From positions 62,001-126,000 of the forward strand of contig NZ_JACXAE010000118.1 of the NCBI RefSeq assembly GCF_014698965.1: DNA of 64,000 bases, written 5' to 3'. The first letter of the stretch is position 1, and each line of letters begins with the position of its first letter. Position numbers and translations under genes: made by a program. This DNA comes from Iningainema tapete BLCC-T55 (GTDB taxonomy: Bacteria > Cyanobacteriota > Cyanobacteriia > Cyanobacteriales > Nostocaceae). Of the stretch, positions 1 to 8,182 are shown piece by piece. A model generated the notes under the pieces. The model made no database searches and was not told where the DNA came from. It saw only the letters and a list, made by a program, of their open reading frames with translations.

Positions 1-89
1 TCTTAACCACCATAGAACATACCAAAGAACTAGCTGCTCAATAATTCTTAATCTAAGCTTAACAACGCTCTGAGGCAGCCGCCCGCACA

Positions 90-125
90 GTTCCTCGTAC
101 CAGACAGAGCATGGTAACGAGGAAC
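90..125. repeat. inverted repeat downstream of kinase-like gene
   Basis: The arms GTTCCTCGT and ACGAGGAAC face each other across a short loop. The element lies just past the 3' end of the minus-strand gene at 160-1293 and could end its transcript, but there is no T-tract. It resembles the 'gttcccag...ctgggaac' family of Nostocales intergenic repeats seen again near 2147 and 60303. The first 159 bases hold no other feature that I can support. Confidence 0.5.
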
Positions 126-159
126 ATGAAGTAAGTTCATTGCCTGCTCAAGTAGTAAT

Positions 160-1293
160 CTATTTAGCACCAGGAATAAACGCCGTTTCTTTGAGCAGCA
201 GCTGTAGTTTTGCGTGATCGAGTTTCGTGTCCTTCAAGTTATTTCCCCACATATCAGAAAAGAAATCTTGCATCAGCGCAATTATGCTGCGATATTTAAC
301 GATGCTGGCAACATAGAAATCATCTAACTTCATCACCCCGTCAGCATGTATCTGTTTGATGTTGTCGAGTAATATGGCTCGCACTTCATAAGGTTGTAAC
401 CCTTCTTTTATGCCATATTTTTCCATTATCATGCGTTGATCGTTTTCCGAACATGAATAATAGGATGGTTGAATCAGGTGTCCAAGATTCCGCAGGACTT
501 CTCCGTAGTCGTAAAATGTGTTCTGCTCAAAGAAAGACTCTTCATCTAGAGTCAAGGCAAAACTCTTGTCAAGTACCAAACCAAAATCGGTCAAATATAT
601 CTGCTCGCCGTCAGTGACGACGTTGCGAAAATGCGCGTCGAAGTGAATGATTCCCTTCGTCCTCAAAAAGTCAATCGTCATGCGTAAGTCATCCAGGGTT
701 TTCTCAAGTTTGTTAGGGTTTTCCCGCAGCCATGTTTCCAGAACATGCGGTATATACTCTAAGAACAGAACCAACTCATATTTGGCGTTCGCTCTATCTA
801 ACAGATAATTGCCGGCGTTCACACTATTGCCCCAGCACTCCACATAACTTTTTACATGCTCCTGATTCACATCCGCCCGCTGCCCAGAGAACGGAATAAT
901 CCGATAATGGTACATTAGTGGGAAGGTGGCGCGAGCTTCCTCCAATACCCAGTTGGTAGTCTTGATATAAGTCACGAGTTCACGGAAAACCCCAAAACCA
1001 GTAGAACCTAAGTTGTAATTACAGTAAGTCGGCAAGTCATAGAGGTTTTTGGTGGAGAACAAGTTGTCATATTCGATGTTCGTAACCGGAAGGCGTTTCA
1101 CAAAAACCTTGGATTGCCCAAGGACGATGGTGTGATTCATCCCCGAACCCGTGTTCGATTCACTCGACTCACTCTTGTCAAACAGAGAACGCAATTGCGC
1201 ATTATCCAACTGAGCGATTTGTGAACTGAGCTTGAAGTATAGCTTCCTTCTCTGTTCTATACGATTCTTAGCCATTTTCTTCTGAAAAGCCAC
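160..1293 (-). CDS. protein-kinase-fold protein of unknown substrate
   Basis: The 377-residue product has the core motifs of the protein kinase/aminoglycoside phosphotransferase fold. HFDAHFRN at residues 217-224 matches the catalytic loop pattern with Asp and Asn, DFG follows at 236-238, and K66 in VFVKRLP may be the ATP-anchoring lysine. The C-terminal 130 residues are helical and unassigned. The longest frame begins with GTG at 1293, but an ATG at 1275 (residue 7) is equally possible. No membrane segment or signal peptide is visible. It follows cobK by 34 bases on the same strand and may be cotranscribed with it. Lipopolysaccharide-core kinases and small-molecule phosphotransferases share these motifs, so the substrate cannot be called. 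Confidence 0.75.
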   Translation of the reverse strand: MAFQKKMAKNRIEQRRKLYFKLSSQIAQLDNAQLRSLFDKSESSESNTGSGMNHTIVLGQSKVFVKRLPVTNIEYDNLFSTKNLYDLPTYCNYNLGSTGFGVFRELVTYIKTTNWVLEEARATFPLMYHYRIIPFSGQRADVNQEHVKSYVECWGNSVNAGNYLLDRANAKYELVLFLEYIPHVLETWLRENPNKLEKTLDDLRMTIDFLRTKGIIHFDAHFRNVVTDGEQIYLTDFGLVLDKSFALTLDEESFFEQNTFYDYGEVLRNLGHLIQPSYYSCSENDQRMIMEKYGIKEGLQPYEVRAILLDNIKQIHADGVMKLDDFYVASIVKYRSIIALMQDFFSDMWGNNLKDTKLDHAKLQLLLKETAFIPGAK

Positions 1294-1327
1294 AGCATTC
1301 TTAAACTGGAATGACCCGATTTCTCTA

Positions 1328-2062
1328 TCAATCGCTCATCCATTTTAAAGCATTCTCCACATCTGCGACTTGCTCTCCTGCTGGCATTGTGGGACGTTTA
1401 ACCATGACTACTTTTATACCTAATTCCCGTGCAGCGATAATTTTAGCATAAGTGGCATCACCACCACTGTTTTTGCTGACGACGGTATCTATATTATATT
1501 GTTGGACTAGCGATCGCTCTGCAACAAGCTCAAATGGTCCTTTGTCGTATAACAGCATTCCTTTGGGTACTAAAGCATCTGGTGATGGAGGATCGATCAT
1601 CCGCATCAAAAACCAAATATTCTCAAGGTGAGCAAAAGCACCAAGTTCTTGCCTACCAACAGTGAGGAAAACTTGCTTTGCTATACTGGGCAAAACTGCG
1701 GCTGCTGCTTCAGTATTATCTACTTCTATCCAATTGTCTCCCGCAACTGGTTGCCATTGTGGTCGAACTACCATGAGTCGTGGTATACCCAATTCAGTCG
1801 CCGCTGCCGCTGCATTAAAGGAGATTTGTGCGGCAAACGGATGGGTAGCGTCAATCAGCAAATCAATTGCCTCATCACGCAAATATGCAGTTAAACCGGA
1901 TACTCCTCCAAATCCTCCAATCCGTACATCCCCTGATACATCTTTTGGTTGACGTGTGCGCCCTGCTAGGGATACCTTCACCTCAATCCCTGGAAGATTT
2001 GCGGCTAGTGCTGCTAGTTGAGAGGCATCACCCGTTCCACCTAGAATTAGTACGCGCTTCAT
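1328..2062 (-). CDS. cobK: precorrin-6A reductase (CobK/CbiJ)
   Basis: This enzyme reduces precorrin-6A (cobalt-precorrin-6A in the anaerobic branch) with NAD(P)H during corrin ring synthesis. The N-terminus reads MKRVLILGGTGDA, a Rossmann-type nucleotide-binding start. DATHPFAAQIS, near residue 70, and the C-terminal SKNSGG motif are typical of the family. I choose the ATG at 2062 (244 residues) because the upstream extension would start at a TTG and adds no conserved residues. Its pathway partner, a cbiG-cobJ fusion, lies about 50 kb away in this window at 51534-53276. The following kinase-like gene is unrelated to the pathway as far as can be seen. Confidence 0.93.
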   Translation of the reverse strand: MKRVLILGGTGDASQLAALAANLPGIEVKVSLAGRTRQPKDVSGDVRIGGFGGVSGLTAYLRDEAIDLLIDATHPFAAQISFNAAAAATELGIPRLMVVRPQWQPVAGDNWIEVDNTEAAAAVLPSIAKQVFLTVGRQELGAFAHLENIWFLMRMIDPPSPDALVPKGMLLYDKGPFELVAERSLVQQYNIDTVVSKNSGGDATYAKIIAARELGIKVVMVKRPTMPAGEQVADVENALKWMSD

Positions 2063-2146
2063 ATATGAACTAATTGTCAAGTTGACACATGGTTGACTGT
2101 CAACTTAACACAAGTTGAGTCGAGGCGGAGCCTTAAGCAATGCATT

Positions 2147-2218
2147 CCCAGTCGGAGACTGGGAACGAGGGGAACGAGGGGAGACTGGGAACGAGGATGT
2201 AGCCCGCGCAGGCGGGCT
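2147..2218. repeat. cluster of short intergenic repeats (GGGAACGAGG) and a GC hairpin
   Basis: The segment holds TTCCCAGTC...GACTGGGAACGAGG as an inverted repeat. GGGAACGAGG follows in further near-tandem copies, then a separate hairpin with arms AGCCCGC (2201-2207) and GCGGGCT (2212-2218). This is the type of repeat common between Nostocales genes. The insertion sequence begins two bases after the last arm, so the element landed at the edge of an existing repeat. Confidence 0.75.
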
Positions 2219-2220
2219 TA

Positions 2221-3534
2221 GGGACTTGCAAACAAATAAGATACCAGGTAAGCTAAAAAACTAACAACCCGGAGTGGGTCGAAATAATTGAACAGAGTCA
2301 TCAAAGCAAGTCATGTTAAGTGAAAAAATCAAACAAACTCTTAAGGATGCAGCCACAAAATTGACCGGGCCAAAGAAAAGAGCTTTTATGGCAGAGGTGA
2401 CTTTAGACTATTTTGACGCTTCAGCACGTAAAACGGAAACTTATTTAGGATGGAATCGTCAAGCAATAACTTTGGGGCTGAAGGAGAAAGAAACCGGGAT
2501 AATCTGTATAGATAATTACCAAGCCAGAGGGAGGAAGAAAACCGAATTTTTGCTACCAAATCTAGAAGCAGATATCCAGAGTTTAGTCGATTCAAAATCA
2601 CAAGCCGACCCAAAGTTCCAAACAACTTTTCGTTATGCACGTATTAGTGCTAGGGCGGTGATGTCAGAATTAATATCCCGAAAAGGATATGAAGAAAATC
2701 AACTGCCAAGCCGCCAAACCATCGGAGAAATTTTGAATAGAATGGGATATATTTTAAAAAAACTGTCAAAACAAAACCAATCAAAAAAATCCCAGAGACA
2801 GATGCAATATTTGTAAAGTGAAAGCTGCTAATAGCTCTTCAGATAATAATCCTAAATCATTGAGAATATCAATTGATTCAAAAGCTAAAGTTAAGATTGG
2901 GAATTTGTCTAGAGATGGTTACGACCGTACTATAGAGGCAAGAAAGGCTGACGACCACGATACTGAATGGTCAGCAGTGTTAGTTCCACTTGGAATTTTA
3001 GATGTGCAAAGTGATCGATTATCAATTTATTTTGGTCAGTCCGCAGAAACCAGTGATTTCGTAGTAGATTGTTTATCAACTTGGTGGTCAGAAAATAAAT
3101 CACTTTATCGCGGATTAGAAGAGTTAGTAATTAATCTTGATAATGGTTCTGCTGTGAGAAGTGACCGTACTCAATTTATCAAACGGATGGTTGAGTTCTC
3201 TCAAACAACCCAATTAAAAATCAAACTGATTTACTATCCTCCTTACCACAGTAAATATAATCCCGACGAAAGGTGTTGGGCAGTTTTAGAAAACTATTGG
3301 AACGGAGGTATTTTAAACTCCATTGAAGCTGCTATTGCTTGGGCTAGTAATATGACTTGGAACGGTGTTTCTCCAGTAGTCAAATTATTTGAGGGTAGTT
3401 ATGAAAAAGGTGTTACTGTTGGCTCTGAAGAATTAGAAATGTTAAAACACTTCTGGCTACGCTCTGTTGATTTGCCCAAATGGGATGTTACTGTAGTTCC
3501 TTGCTGATCGGTATTTTATTTACGCGCAAGTCCC
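2221..3534 (+). mobile_element. ISAzo13-like insertion sequence with ends and target duplication
   Basis: The 1,314-bp element has terminal inverted repeats about 25 bp long. The left end from 2221 begins GGGACTTGC and continues through AAATAA and ATACC. The right end, read inward from 3534, begins GGGACTTGC and has the same later blocks, giving about 20 of 25 matches. TTA flanks it on both sides (2218-2220 and 3535-3537) as a 3-bp target duplication. It encloses one transposase reading frame in pieces. The intact ends and duplication suggest a fairly recent insertion, although the transposase is no longer open in one frame. Confidence 0.85.
2313..3507 (+). pseudogene. ISAzo13-family DDE transposase, frameshifted
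   Basis: The first frame (2313-2816, 167 residues) carries the N-terminal DNA-binding part. The second (2818-3507, 229 residues) carries the catalytic part, with NLDNGS and YYPPYHSKYNPDERCW, as in transposases with the PF07592 type of DDE domain. Reading all three frames, the natural protein continues from GYILKK through a -1 shift at the run of seven A residues (2755-2762) into KTKPIKKIPETDAIF. A second shift near 2813-2820 then reaches VKAANSSSDNN. Two shifts are therefore needed. The A-run could be a programmed slippage site, but the second shift looks like a one-base deletion, so I call it a pseudogene. Confidence 0.82.
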
Positions 3535-3546
3535 TTAGTTCTTATA

Positions 3547-3569
3547 GCCACAGCATTCCATGCTGTGGC
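3547..3569. repeat. perfect short hairpin after the insertion sequence
   Basis: GCCACAGCAT (3547-3556) pairs exactly with ATGCTGTGGC (3560-3569) over a three-base loop. It stands between the insertion sequence and the convergent ferredoxin gene ending at 3619. The same left arm, gccacagcattc, appears near 1289 upstream of the kinase-like gene, so it belongs to a dispersed repeat. A terminator role is possible but there is no T-run. Confidence 0.6.
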
Positions 3570-3618
3570 GTTAAATACAGATTTGGTGTAATTGTCTTCT
3601 ATAACAATCGATTTCAGG

Positions 3619-4191
3619 TTAACTCAAGTGTTCTTCTAACAGGGATGCGATCGCCTCTGGATGAATGCGTGTGTATTGTTTGTTACCTAAGTGTAAAACA
3701 TAGTTGGGGGCGCTGCTACAACGTTTTTGGCAGCCTGTATACTCAATCGTCACTTGTTCTAGAAGATTGCGCGAACGCAAAGCACTTTCGAGTTCTAACA
3801 ATAGACTTGTTCCACCCCGCTTGCGGCAGCCAGACTTTTGACACACGAGAATCCTAGCTTTAGGAGCATTGCGTACAGGATCTTTTGAAGATTGTTCTTC
3901 CGTAGACATTTCTTCGGGTAGGTAATTACCAGTTGGTGACACCCCATAAGCCTTAAGTTTAATTTCGCCTGTGTGTGAGTCTAACTTACTAATTCCGAAA
4001 ACACGAATTTGATCGCCTGGTACTAAAGATAAACAAACAGAATGCCGCAACTCTTTAGGAATTTTAATTTGCAACTCTTTTGACTCTAACGCCAAACGCA
4101 AGTATTTAAATTTACCAGGTGTATCACCAACAAAACCAAGTAACTTTCCTTCAACATCAAATTCTGATAATGATATATGTTTATCACTCAT
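3619..4191 (-). CDS. thioredoxin-like [2Fe-2S] ferredoxin with N-terminal beta domain
   Basis: The 190-residue protein has an N-terminal beta-rich, OB-like part (about residues 10-85, with the phrase PGDQIRVFGIS). A C-terminal thioredoxin-like ferredoxin domain starts at ARILVCQKSGCRKRGG. Four cysteines in the pattern C-x4-C ... C-x3-C (VCQKSGC and TGCQKRC) match the cluster ligands of shethna-type [2Fe-2S] ferredoxins. It is the last gene of the minus-strand nifV-nifZ-nifT set, 85 bases after nifT, which suggests a redox or Fe-S role linked to nitrogen fixation. That link is inferred from position only. The family also occurs in non-fixing cyanobacteria. Confidence 0.85.
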   Translation of the reverse strand: MSDKHISLSEFDVEGKLLGFVGDTPGKFKYLRLALESKELQIKIPKELRHSVCLSLVPGDQIRVFGISKLDSHTGEIKLKAYGVSPTGNYLPEEMSTEEQSSKDPVRNAPKARILVCQKSGCRKRGGTSLLLELESALRSRNLLEQVTIEYTGCQKRCSSAPNYVLHLGNKQYTRIHPEAIASLLEEHLS

Positions 4192-4218
4192 AAAATTCTG
4201 TATTTTAGATTGATATTG

Positions 4219-4265
4219 TTAGTTGTTAACTGCTAACTGTTAACTGTTAACTGTTAACTACTAAC
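4219..4265. repeat. heptameric short tandem repeats (TTAACTG)n
   Basis: The 85-base nifT to ferredoxin gap consists largely of TTAACTG/GTTAACT heptamers. This is the short tandemly repeated repetitive type known from heterocystous cyanobacteria. Each GTTAAC is itself a palindrome, so the array can fold. The same heptamer recurs between nifB and fdxN. Confidence 0.8.
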
Positions 4266-4276
4266 CAGTAAGCAGT

Positions 4277-4480
4277 TTAAGAAAGACGTTTTGCTTCTAC
4301 AGTCTGGGGTAATTCTAAAGGATCTGGTAAATCAGGAAACACTAACTCCCAACCATTTGCTAAGGTAAAAATTTTCCCCTCTGCACCTTCTGTTTCCTTA
4401 ACAACTTCTTCCTCAAGATCTTTTTTTGCAACATATACAACCAAGGTTCCGGCGGCATTTTGACGTAGCATGACTTTCAT
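4277..4480 (-). CDS. nifT: NifT/FixU family protein
   Basis: This 67-residue protein matches the NifT family: MKVMLRQNAAGTLVVYVAKKDLEE at the start and the conserved NGWELVFPDLPDPLELP block near residues 42-59. NifT accompanies nif gene sets in many diazotrophs, but its biochemical role is not established, and mutants usually have mild phenotypes. Its ATG shares the four bases ATGA (4477-4480) with the nifZ stop, so translation is probably coupled. The length is normal. Confidence 0.92.
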   Translation of the reverse strand: MKVMLRQNAAGTLVVYVAKKDLEEEVVKETEGAEGKIFTLANGWELVFPDLPDPLELPQTVEAKRLS

Positions 4481-4743
4481 TTTGCTTCCTCAACTAGTTC
4501 TAGTTCTTTTTTGCGACAACCGACGATGAACCCTGTTTGTAAGAAATGGACGGCATAAATATAGGACGATTGTAAATACGTGCCTATACTGACGACGTAG
4601 CCAATATCTCCCTTTTTCGCTAAAACTGCACCGACTTCTTGACCTGGAAAAGTGCCATCATTCTTAATTAGCTTACGAAGTTGGACTTTATCACCGATTT
4701 CAAAAGCAGGCGGTTCCCCTAGCTCCAATTCATCCAATTGCAT
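4477..4743 (-). CDS. nifZ: NifZ
   Basis: The 88-residue product carries the NifZ core: FEIGDKVQLRKLIKNDGTFPG near residues 15-36, then GDIGYVVSIGTYLQ and YAVHF. In Azotobacter, NifZ helps form the second P-cluster of the MoFe protein. Here the gene overlaps the end of nifV by 14 bases and the start of nifT by 4. The three form one translationally coupled unit on the minus strand, away from the main cluster. Nothing in the sequence is unusual. Confidence 0.93.
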   Translation of the reverse strand: MQLDELELGEPPAFEIGDKVQLRKLIKNDGTFPGQEVGAVLAKKGDIGYVVSIGTYLQSSYIYAVHFLQTGFIVGCRKKELELVEEAK

Positions 4744-5863
4744 GGTAGTACCTCTGTTCTTGTACTAAGTTCAACAGTTCTTCAATACTCAAGCTGCGTT
4801 TTTTCTCAATCGACTGCTGTCGTACTGCGTCTAAAACAGACTGGGTTTCTTGAGCATTGAGAAAGATACCGTGTTCTTCTAACAGACTAGACACTAAATG
4901 TCGTCCAGAATGTTTACCTACAACTAAACGTCGCTGCCAACCCACTTCTTCAGGTGAAAATGGTTCGTAGGTGAAGGGATTTTGCAGTACACCGTGAGCA
5001 TGAATACCCGATTCGTGGGCAAAGGTATTTTCACCAACGATCGCCTTCCAAGGTGGTACACTCGAACATGATGCAGCTGCTACCAGTCGCGACAGTTCTA
5101 GCAAACGTGGAGTATCTATCCCTAAATTGACGCCATAGATGCGCTTGAGAGACATGACAACTTCTTCTAAAGCTGCATTTCCGGCTCTTTCGCCTAATCC
5201 GTTGACTGTTGTATTCACCGATGTTGCACCGGCTCTAATTCCAGCCAAAGCGTTAGCAGTTGCTAAACCAAAATCATTATGCGTGTGAATTTCTACAGGA
5301 ATTGTTAAAGCAGTTACCAATCGCTTAACTCGTGCAAAAGTGGCGAAGGGGTCAAGAATTCCTACTGTATCACAGAAGCGAAACCGCGATGCACCCCATT
5401 CTTGAGCGTAAAGTGCTACGTCTAACAAAAAGTTTTCATCTGCTCTGGAAGAATCTTCTCCTCCCACCGCAACCCAAAGACCATGATCGACTGCAAAGCT
5501 GATACTATCTCTAAGTTGTTGTAGAGTAATCCGCCATTGTCCTTGAAATTTGGCAGAGATTTGGATTCCCGATACGGGGATAGAAATATGCATTCGCTCC
5601 AAACCACAAGCCATCGAAGCTTGAATATCTGAGATGACAGCACGGTTCCAACCTAGTAGCTTGGCTTGCAAACCTAAGTTGGATATTGCGGCGATGGCGA
5701 ATGTTTCTTCCTTACCCATCGCCGGAATACCTACTTCTATTTCATGTACGCCAATTAAGTCGAGAAAAGAAGCGATCGCTACTTTCTCTTGTAAGTTGAA
5801 GGCTACTCCAGCTGCTTGTTCTCCATCCCGCAGTGTGGTGTCATTAATAATAATTTCATGCAT
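4730..5863 (-). CDS. nifV: homocitrate synthase NifV
   Basis: NifV condenses acetyl-CoA with 2-oxoglutarate to give homocitrate, the organic ligand of FeMo-co. The 377-residue protein begins MHEIIINDTTLRDGEQ, the DRE-TIM catalytic start with R12, D13 and E15. It has the metal-binding HTHND at 193-197 and the HESGIHAHG motif near 283-291. Length and motifs are full. It is followed directly by overlapping nifZ and nifT. LeuA-type isopropylmalate synthases are close relatives, and the nif context decides the call. An inverted repeat lies just upstream (5887-5944). Confidence 0.95.
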   Translation of the reverse strand: MHEIIINDTTLRDGEQAAGVAFNLQEKVAIASFLDLIGVHEIEVGIPAMGKEETFAIAAISNLGLQAKLLGWNRAVISDIQASMACGLERMHISIPVSGIQISAKFQGQWRITLQQLRDSISFAVDHGLWVAVGGEDSSRADENFLLDVALYAQEWGASRFRFCDTVGILDPFATFARVKRLVTALTIPVEIHTHNDFGLATANALAGIRAGATSVNTTVNGLGERAGNAALEEVVMSLKRIYGVNLGIDTPRLLELSRLVAAASCSSVPPWKAIVGENTFAHESGIHAHGVLQNPFTYEPFSPEEVGWQRRLVVGKHSGRHLVSSLLEEHGIFLNAQETQSVLDAVRQQSIEKKRSLSIEELLNLVQEQRYYHAIG

Positions 5864-5886
5864 TGTAAAAATACCTCTAGGGAAGT

Positions 5887-5944
5887 GATGAATTATGAAT
5901 TATGCACTTCATTATTTCTTATTCATAATTCATAATTATTCATC
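5887..5944. repeat. AT-rich inverted repeat upstream of nifV
   Basis: GATGAATTATGAATTATG (5887-5904) faces a nearly exact reverse complement at 5924-5944, with about three extra bases in one arm. It lies in the 106-base gap between the small membrane peptide gene and nifV and would form a strong hairpin in the nifV leader. It could be a processing site or an attenuating terminator of the upstream genes. Confidence 0.7.
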
Positions 5945-5969
5945 AATCTGTATAGTAACAGACCAGTTA

Positions 5970-6098
5970 TTATTTCAATGGCAAATCATTCTTTTGATTT
6001 GAATCTGAGATTTCTCCAAGTAGCATGTAGCTAATATAGGTATTAGCAAGTCCAGAAAAAAGTAATAAGCTAAATCCGGCAATTAATGCTGAAATCAT
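5970..6098 (-). CDS. 42-residue single-span membrane peptide in the nifV region
   Basis: The start is chosen at the ATG at 6098 because AGAGGA stands about nine bases upstream; a longer frame begins without support. The peptide MISALIAGFSLLLFSGLANT continues into a polar tail ending DLPLK. The first 27 residues form one hydrophobic segment. It lies in line with the Asr1405-type gene, the DUF2949 gene and nifV on the same strand, with gaps of 46 and 106 bases. I do not recognise the family. A role as a small membrane subunit or anchor is only a guess from its shape. Confidence 0.55.
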   Translation of the reverse strand: MISALIAGFSLLLFSGLANTYISYMLLGEISDSNQKNDLPLK

Positions 6099-6144
6099 TG
6101 TGATATCCTCTGTAATTAAGTAGTGAGGGAGTGGGAGTGCCCTT

Positions 6145-6342
6145 TTATTCTTGGTTTTCCAGCCAATCAAAAATCTGCTCTAGCTGCTCAATTGAAACTA
6201 AGCCATACTGCCAAAGAAGCATTGGTAATGGATCGTGATCTAATTTCCGTTTTCGCAATGCTACAGCAATATCTCTAATTGAAAGTGCGAGTTCGTTTTG
6301 CAAAAAATTGATGAATTTTCTATCATTCGGACGCACTTCCAT
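6145..6342 (-). CDS. DUF2949 family protein
   Basis: The 65-residue product matches a small cyanobacterial family of unknown function (DUF2949). The recognisable blocks are FLQNELALSIRDIAVALRKR, PLPMLLWQYGLVSIEQL and the C-terminal IFDWLE. It has no cysteines or membrane segments and looks like a compact helical domain. It stands 90 bases after the Asr1405-type gene and ahead of nifV on the same strand. Nearby placement with nif accessory genes suggests cotranscription, but the family is wider than nitrogen fixers. Confidence 0.8.
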   Translation of the reverse strand: MEVRPNDRKFINFLQNELALSIRDIAVALRKRKLDHDPLPMLLWQYGLVSIEQLEQIFDWLENQE

Positions 6343-6432
6343 ATTAATATGAATGTTACTTTTTTAAATGTAAATGCGCAGCGGTAAGGCAGCGCGAATG
6401 TTTGTCCTACTGTGAGGAATGTTATACACACA

Positions 6433-6672
6433 TCAAAGCTGCCAACATCTCTCTAACCAACATACCAATTCTTGGCGAGGTGCTGTAAATTGCATTACAG
6501 CACTGCGGACAAGAATTGCTGTGAGACAATTATTGACTTGCACCCGCAAAGAACCATCTTTGTGACATTTGCACTGAATCGTCAACTCTTGTAAACGTTG
6601 GTAGATTTGCCAGCGATCGCTGACAGGAATGTGCAATATATGATCGCTACAATGAGAACTACTTTGCAACAT
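6433..6672 (-). CDS. Asr1405/Asl0597 family protein
   Basis: The 79-residue protein resembles the small cyanobacterial family named after Asr1405 and Asl0597. Marks are SDRWQIYQRLQEL near residue 18, a short Cys pair (CKCHKDGSL) and the C-terminal ELVCWLERCWQL. The function is unknown. In Anabaena the namesake lies next to nifV1, so the position here is conserved. It is the first gene of the minus-strand series leading to nifV-nifZ-nifT, which makes the gap upstream of 6672 the likely promoter region. Confidence 0.78.
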   Translation of the reverse strand: MLQSSSHCSDHILHIPVSDRWQIYQRLQELTIQCKCHKDGSLRVQVNNCLTAILVRSAVMQFTAPRQELVCWLERCWQL

Positions 6673-7063
6673 GGTTAAAGTTCCTACTTTGCTGAAATGT
6701 CTGTTGCATCGGTACTCTCTAGTTGAAAGATCCGTGCGTTATTTTTCTGCTTATATCAGGTGACTCCAAAAACAGCAGTTTACTCTATGCCGATTGAATT
6801 TATTGGATTGATTAAGGTTGTACTCACCATCCTCAACCCATGACTTAATAGAAATTTAAAATTTTTCTTGGGGTAGGGGTGCTAGTATTTTTATGCTGGG
6901 GGTTCTAGTGTTTATGGGGCAAGGGCTAAGAATTTCTGTACTCTAGATACAATCCTTTACCTGTAAGACTTTGCTGCAACTTGGGCAAGATAATTTCGCA
7001 TAACTTAACATGTACTCATCCACCCACAGAATGAGTCAAATAGCGTTAAAAGTTAGATATTTT

Positions 7064-7077
7064 GTATATGCAGCTAC
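7064..7077 (-). promoter_or_regulatory. candidate NtcA box GTA-N8-TAC
   Basis: GTATATGCAGCTAC fits the NtcA consensus GTA-N8-TAC exactly and lies about 390 bases upstream of the Asr1405-type gene. No convincing TAN3T -10 hexamer stands 22 bases beyond on either strand, and a six-base consensus occurs by chance several times in a window this size. Nearby at 6943-6957, TGTACTCTAGATACA has the wrong spacing (N7). The rest of the 6673-7126 gap holds no gene that I recognise. Confidence 0.25.
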
Positions 7078-7126
7078 TTTTATATATTGTAAGGCTGAAT
7101 CGTTGAAAACACAAGTCCTGATATTT

Positions 7127-7160
7127 GATCCCCCCACCCCCCCTTAATAAGGGGGGGATC
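7127..7160 (-). terminator. C/G-run hairpin downstream of oxidoreductase gene
   Basis: Seven C residues (7137-7143) pair with seven G residues (7151-7157) over TTAATAA, and outer GATCCCCCC/GGGGGGATC arms can also pair. It lies 11 bases past the stop of the minus-strand gene at 7171 and may end its transcript. The same C-run/G-run repeat is a common dispersed element in Nostoc-type genomes. Confidence 0.5.
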
Positions 7161-7170
7161 TACCATTGGG

Positions 7171-8118
7171 TTATGCGGTAACAGCGATCGCGATTTTGCC
7201 CACAGTTCGTTCGCTTTCGCTGTAAGCATGAGCGGCGGCTAGTTCTTGTAAGGGAAAAGTACGATCAATCACGGCGCGGATTTTGCCTGCCTCAATTAAC
7301 TCTTTGAGGTAAGCCAAATCTAGAGTATTGGGGTTTTCGACGATCAATTTGGCTTTTTTACCGGGAAGCAACGCTGTGAACAGAAACGGCACAAAGTTTT
7401 CGGCACTTGGTAGTGTGGTGACGTAAACTCCGTTGGGTTTGAGGACTTGCTGACAGCGAGAAAATGATTGGTTCCCAACGGCATCCAAAATGATGTCGTA
7501 CTTTGTCGTGTCTTGGGTAAAGTCTTGTTGCTTATAGTCAATGTGGCGCGTGGCTCCCAAAGATTTGACTAATTCCCAATTTTTTGTACTACAAACGGCA
7601 GTCACTTCTGCTCCCAAAGCCTTGGCTATTTGCACAGCAAAAGTACCTACACCTCCAGAAGCACCATTAATCAAAACCGTTTGTCCTGACTTCAGGTGCG
7701 CCTTGTCGCGTAGGGCTTGTAGTGCTGTGAGGGCAGCTACAGGTACAGAGGCTGCTTCTTCATAGGTCATATTTTGCGGTTTAAGGGCTGCACTTTTGGA
7801 TGGAAGAGCAGCAAATTCTGCATAAGATCCTCCTTTACCAACGCCAAGGCTGCCATAGATTTGGTCTAGTGGTTTGAAGTTTGTTACAGCAGAACCAACT
7901 TCTACAACTTCCCCTGATAAATCAAACCCTAAAATCATCGGGAATTTGTTGCCTGTAATAAATCTCAACATTCCCTGACGGATTTTCCAATCTACGGGAT
8001 TGACGCAAGTAGCGTGAACCTTGACGAGTAATTCGTCTGGCTTGATTTTCGGCTGCTCCACCTCTTCGTACTGCAATTCCTGAGGGGAACCATAACGACG
8101 GATTACGACTGCTTTCAT
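7171..8118 (-). CDS. NAD(P)-dependent quinone-oxidoreductase-like zinc-less alcohol dehydrogenase
   Basis: The protein (315 residues from the ATG at 8118) is a medium-chain dehydrogenase/reductase of the quinone reductase group. It starts [20 protein letters not shown], has [11 protein letters not shown] near residue 40 and the nucleotide site [20 protein letters not shown] near residue 150. It lacks the catalytic zinc ligands of true alcohol dehydrogenases. A longer frame to 8235 exists but would run through the palindromic repeat at 8150-8182, so the shorter start is preferred. It separates the nifV group from nifB and has no evident link to nitrogen fixation. A paralogue with the same VNPVDYKIRQG block is at 45884. 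Confidence 0.88.
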   Translation of the reverse strand: MKAVVIRRYGSPQELQYEEVEQPKIKPDELLVKVHATCVNPVDWKIRQGMLRFITGNKFPMILGFDLSGEVVEVGSAVTNFKPLDQIYGSLGVGKGGSYAEFAALPSKSAALKPQNMTYEEAASVPVAALTALQALRDKAHLKSGQTVLINGASGGVGTFAVQIAKALGAEVTAVCSTKNWELVKSLGATRHIDYKQQDFTQDTTKYDIILDAVGNQSFSRCQQVLKPNGVYVTTLPSAENFVPFLFTALLPGKKAKLIVENPNTLDLAYLKELIEAGKIRAVIDRTFPLQELAAAHAYSESERTVGKIAIAVTA

Positions 8119-8149
8119 AACTTTTCTCTGATTTAATAAACAACGCTCC

Positions 8150-8182
8150 AGATCCCCGACTTCTTCGAGAAGTCGGGGATCT
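8150..8182. repeat. perfect palindrome AGATCCCCGACTTCT-family repeat
   Basis: AGATCCCCGACTTCT (8150-8164) pairs perfectly with its complement ending at 8182 over a three-base loop. Related elements are at 25831-25864 and 58376-58408, and a half copy is at about 60279. It lies upstream of the oxidoreductase gene start. Confidence 0.8.

Noticed and set aside
2063-2146. Cobalamin riboswitch upstream of cobK
   Set aside because: The leader is under 160 bases to the insertion sequence, consists partly of dispersed repeats, and I see no B12-box-like core.
2147-2218. Repeats near 2147 as a CRISPR array
   Set aside because: The units are short, unevenly spaced and partly inverted, with no unique spacers of constant length, and no cas genes are present.
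3480-3857. 125-codon open frame after the insertion sequence
   Set aside because: It starts inside the transposase end, crosses the inverted repeat and then lies antisense to the ferredoxin gene.
7021-7160. GTA-N8-TAC match as a proven NtcA promoter of the nifV group
   Set aside because: The six fixed bases occur by chance about every 4 kb and no -10 hexamer stands at the required distance. It is kept only as a weak candidate site.
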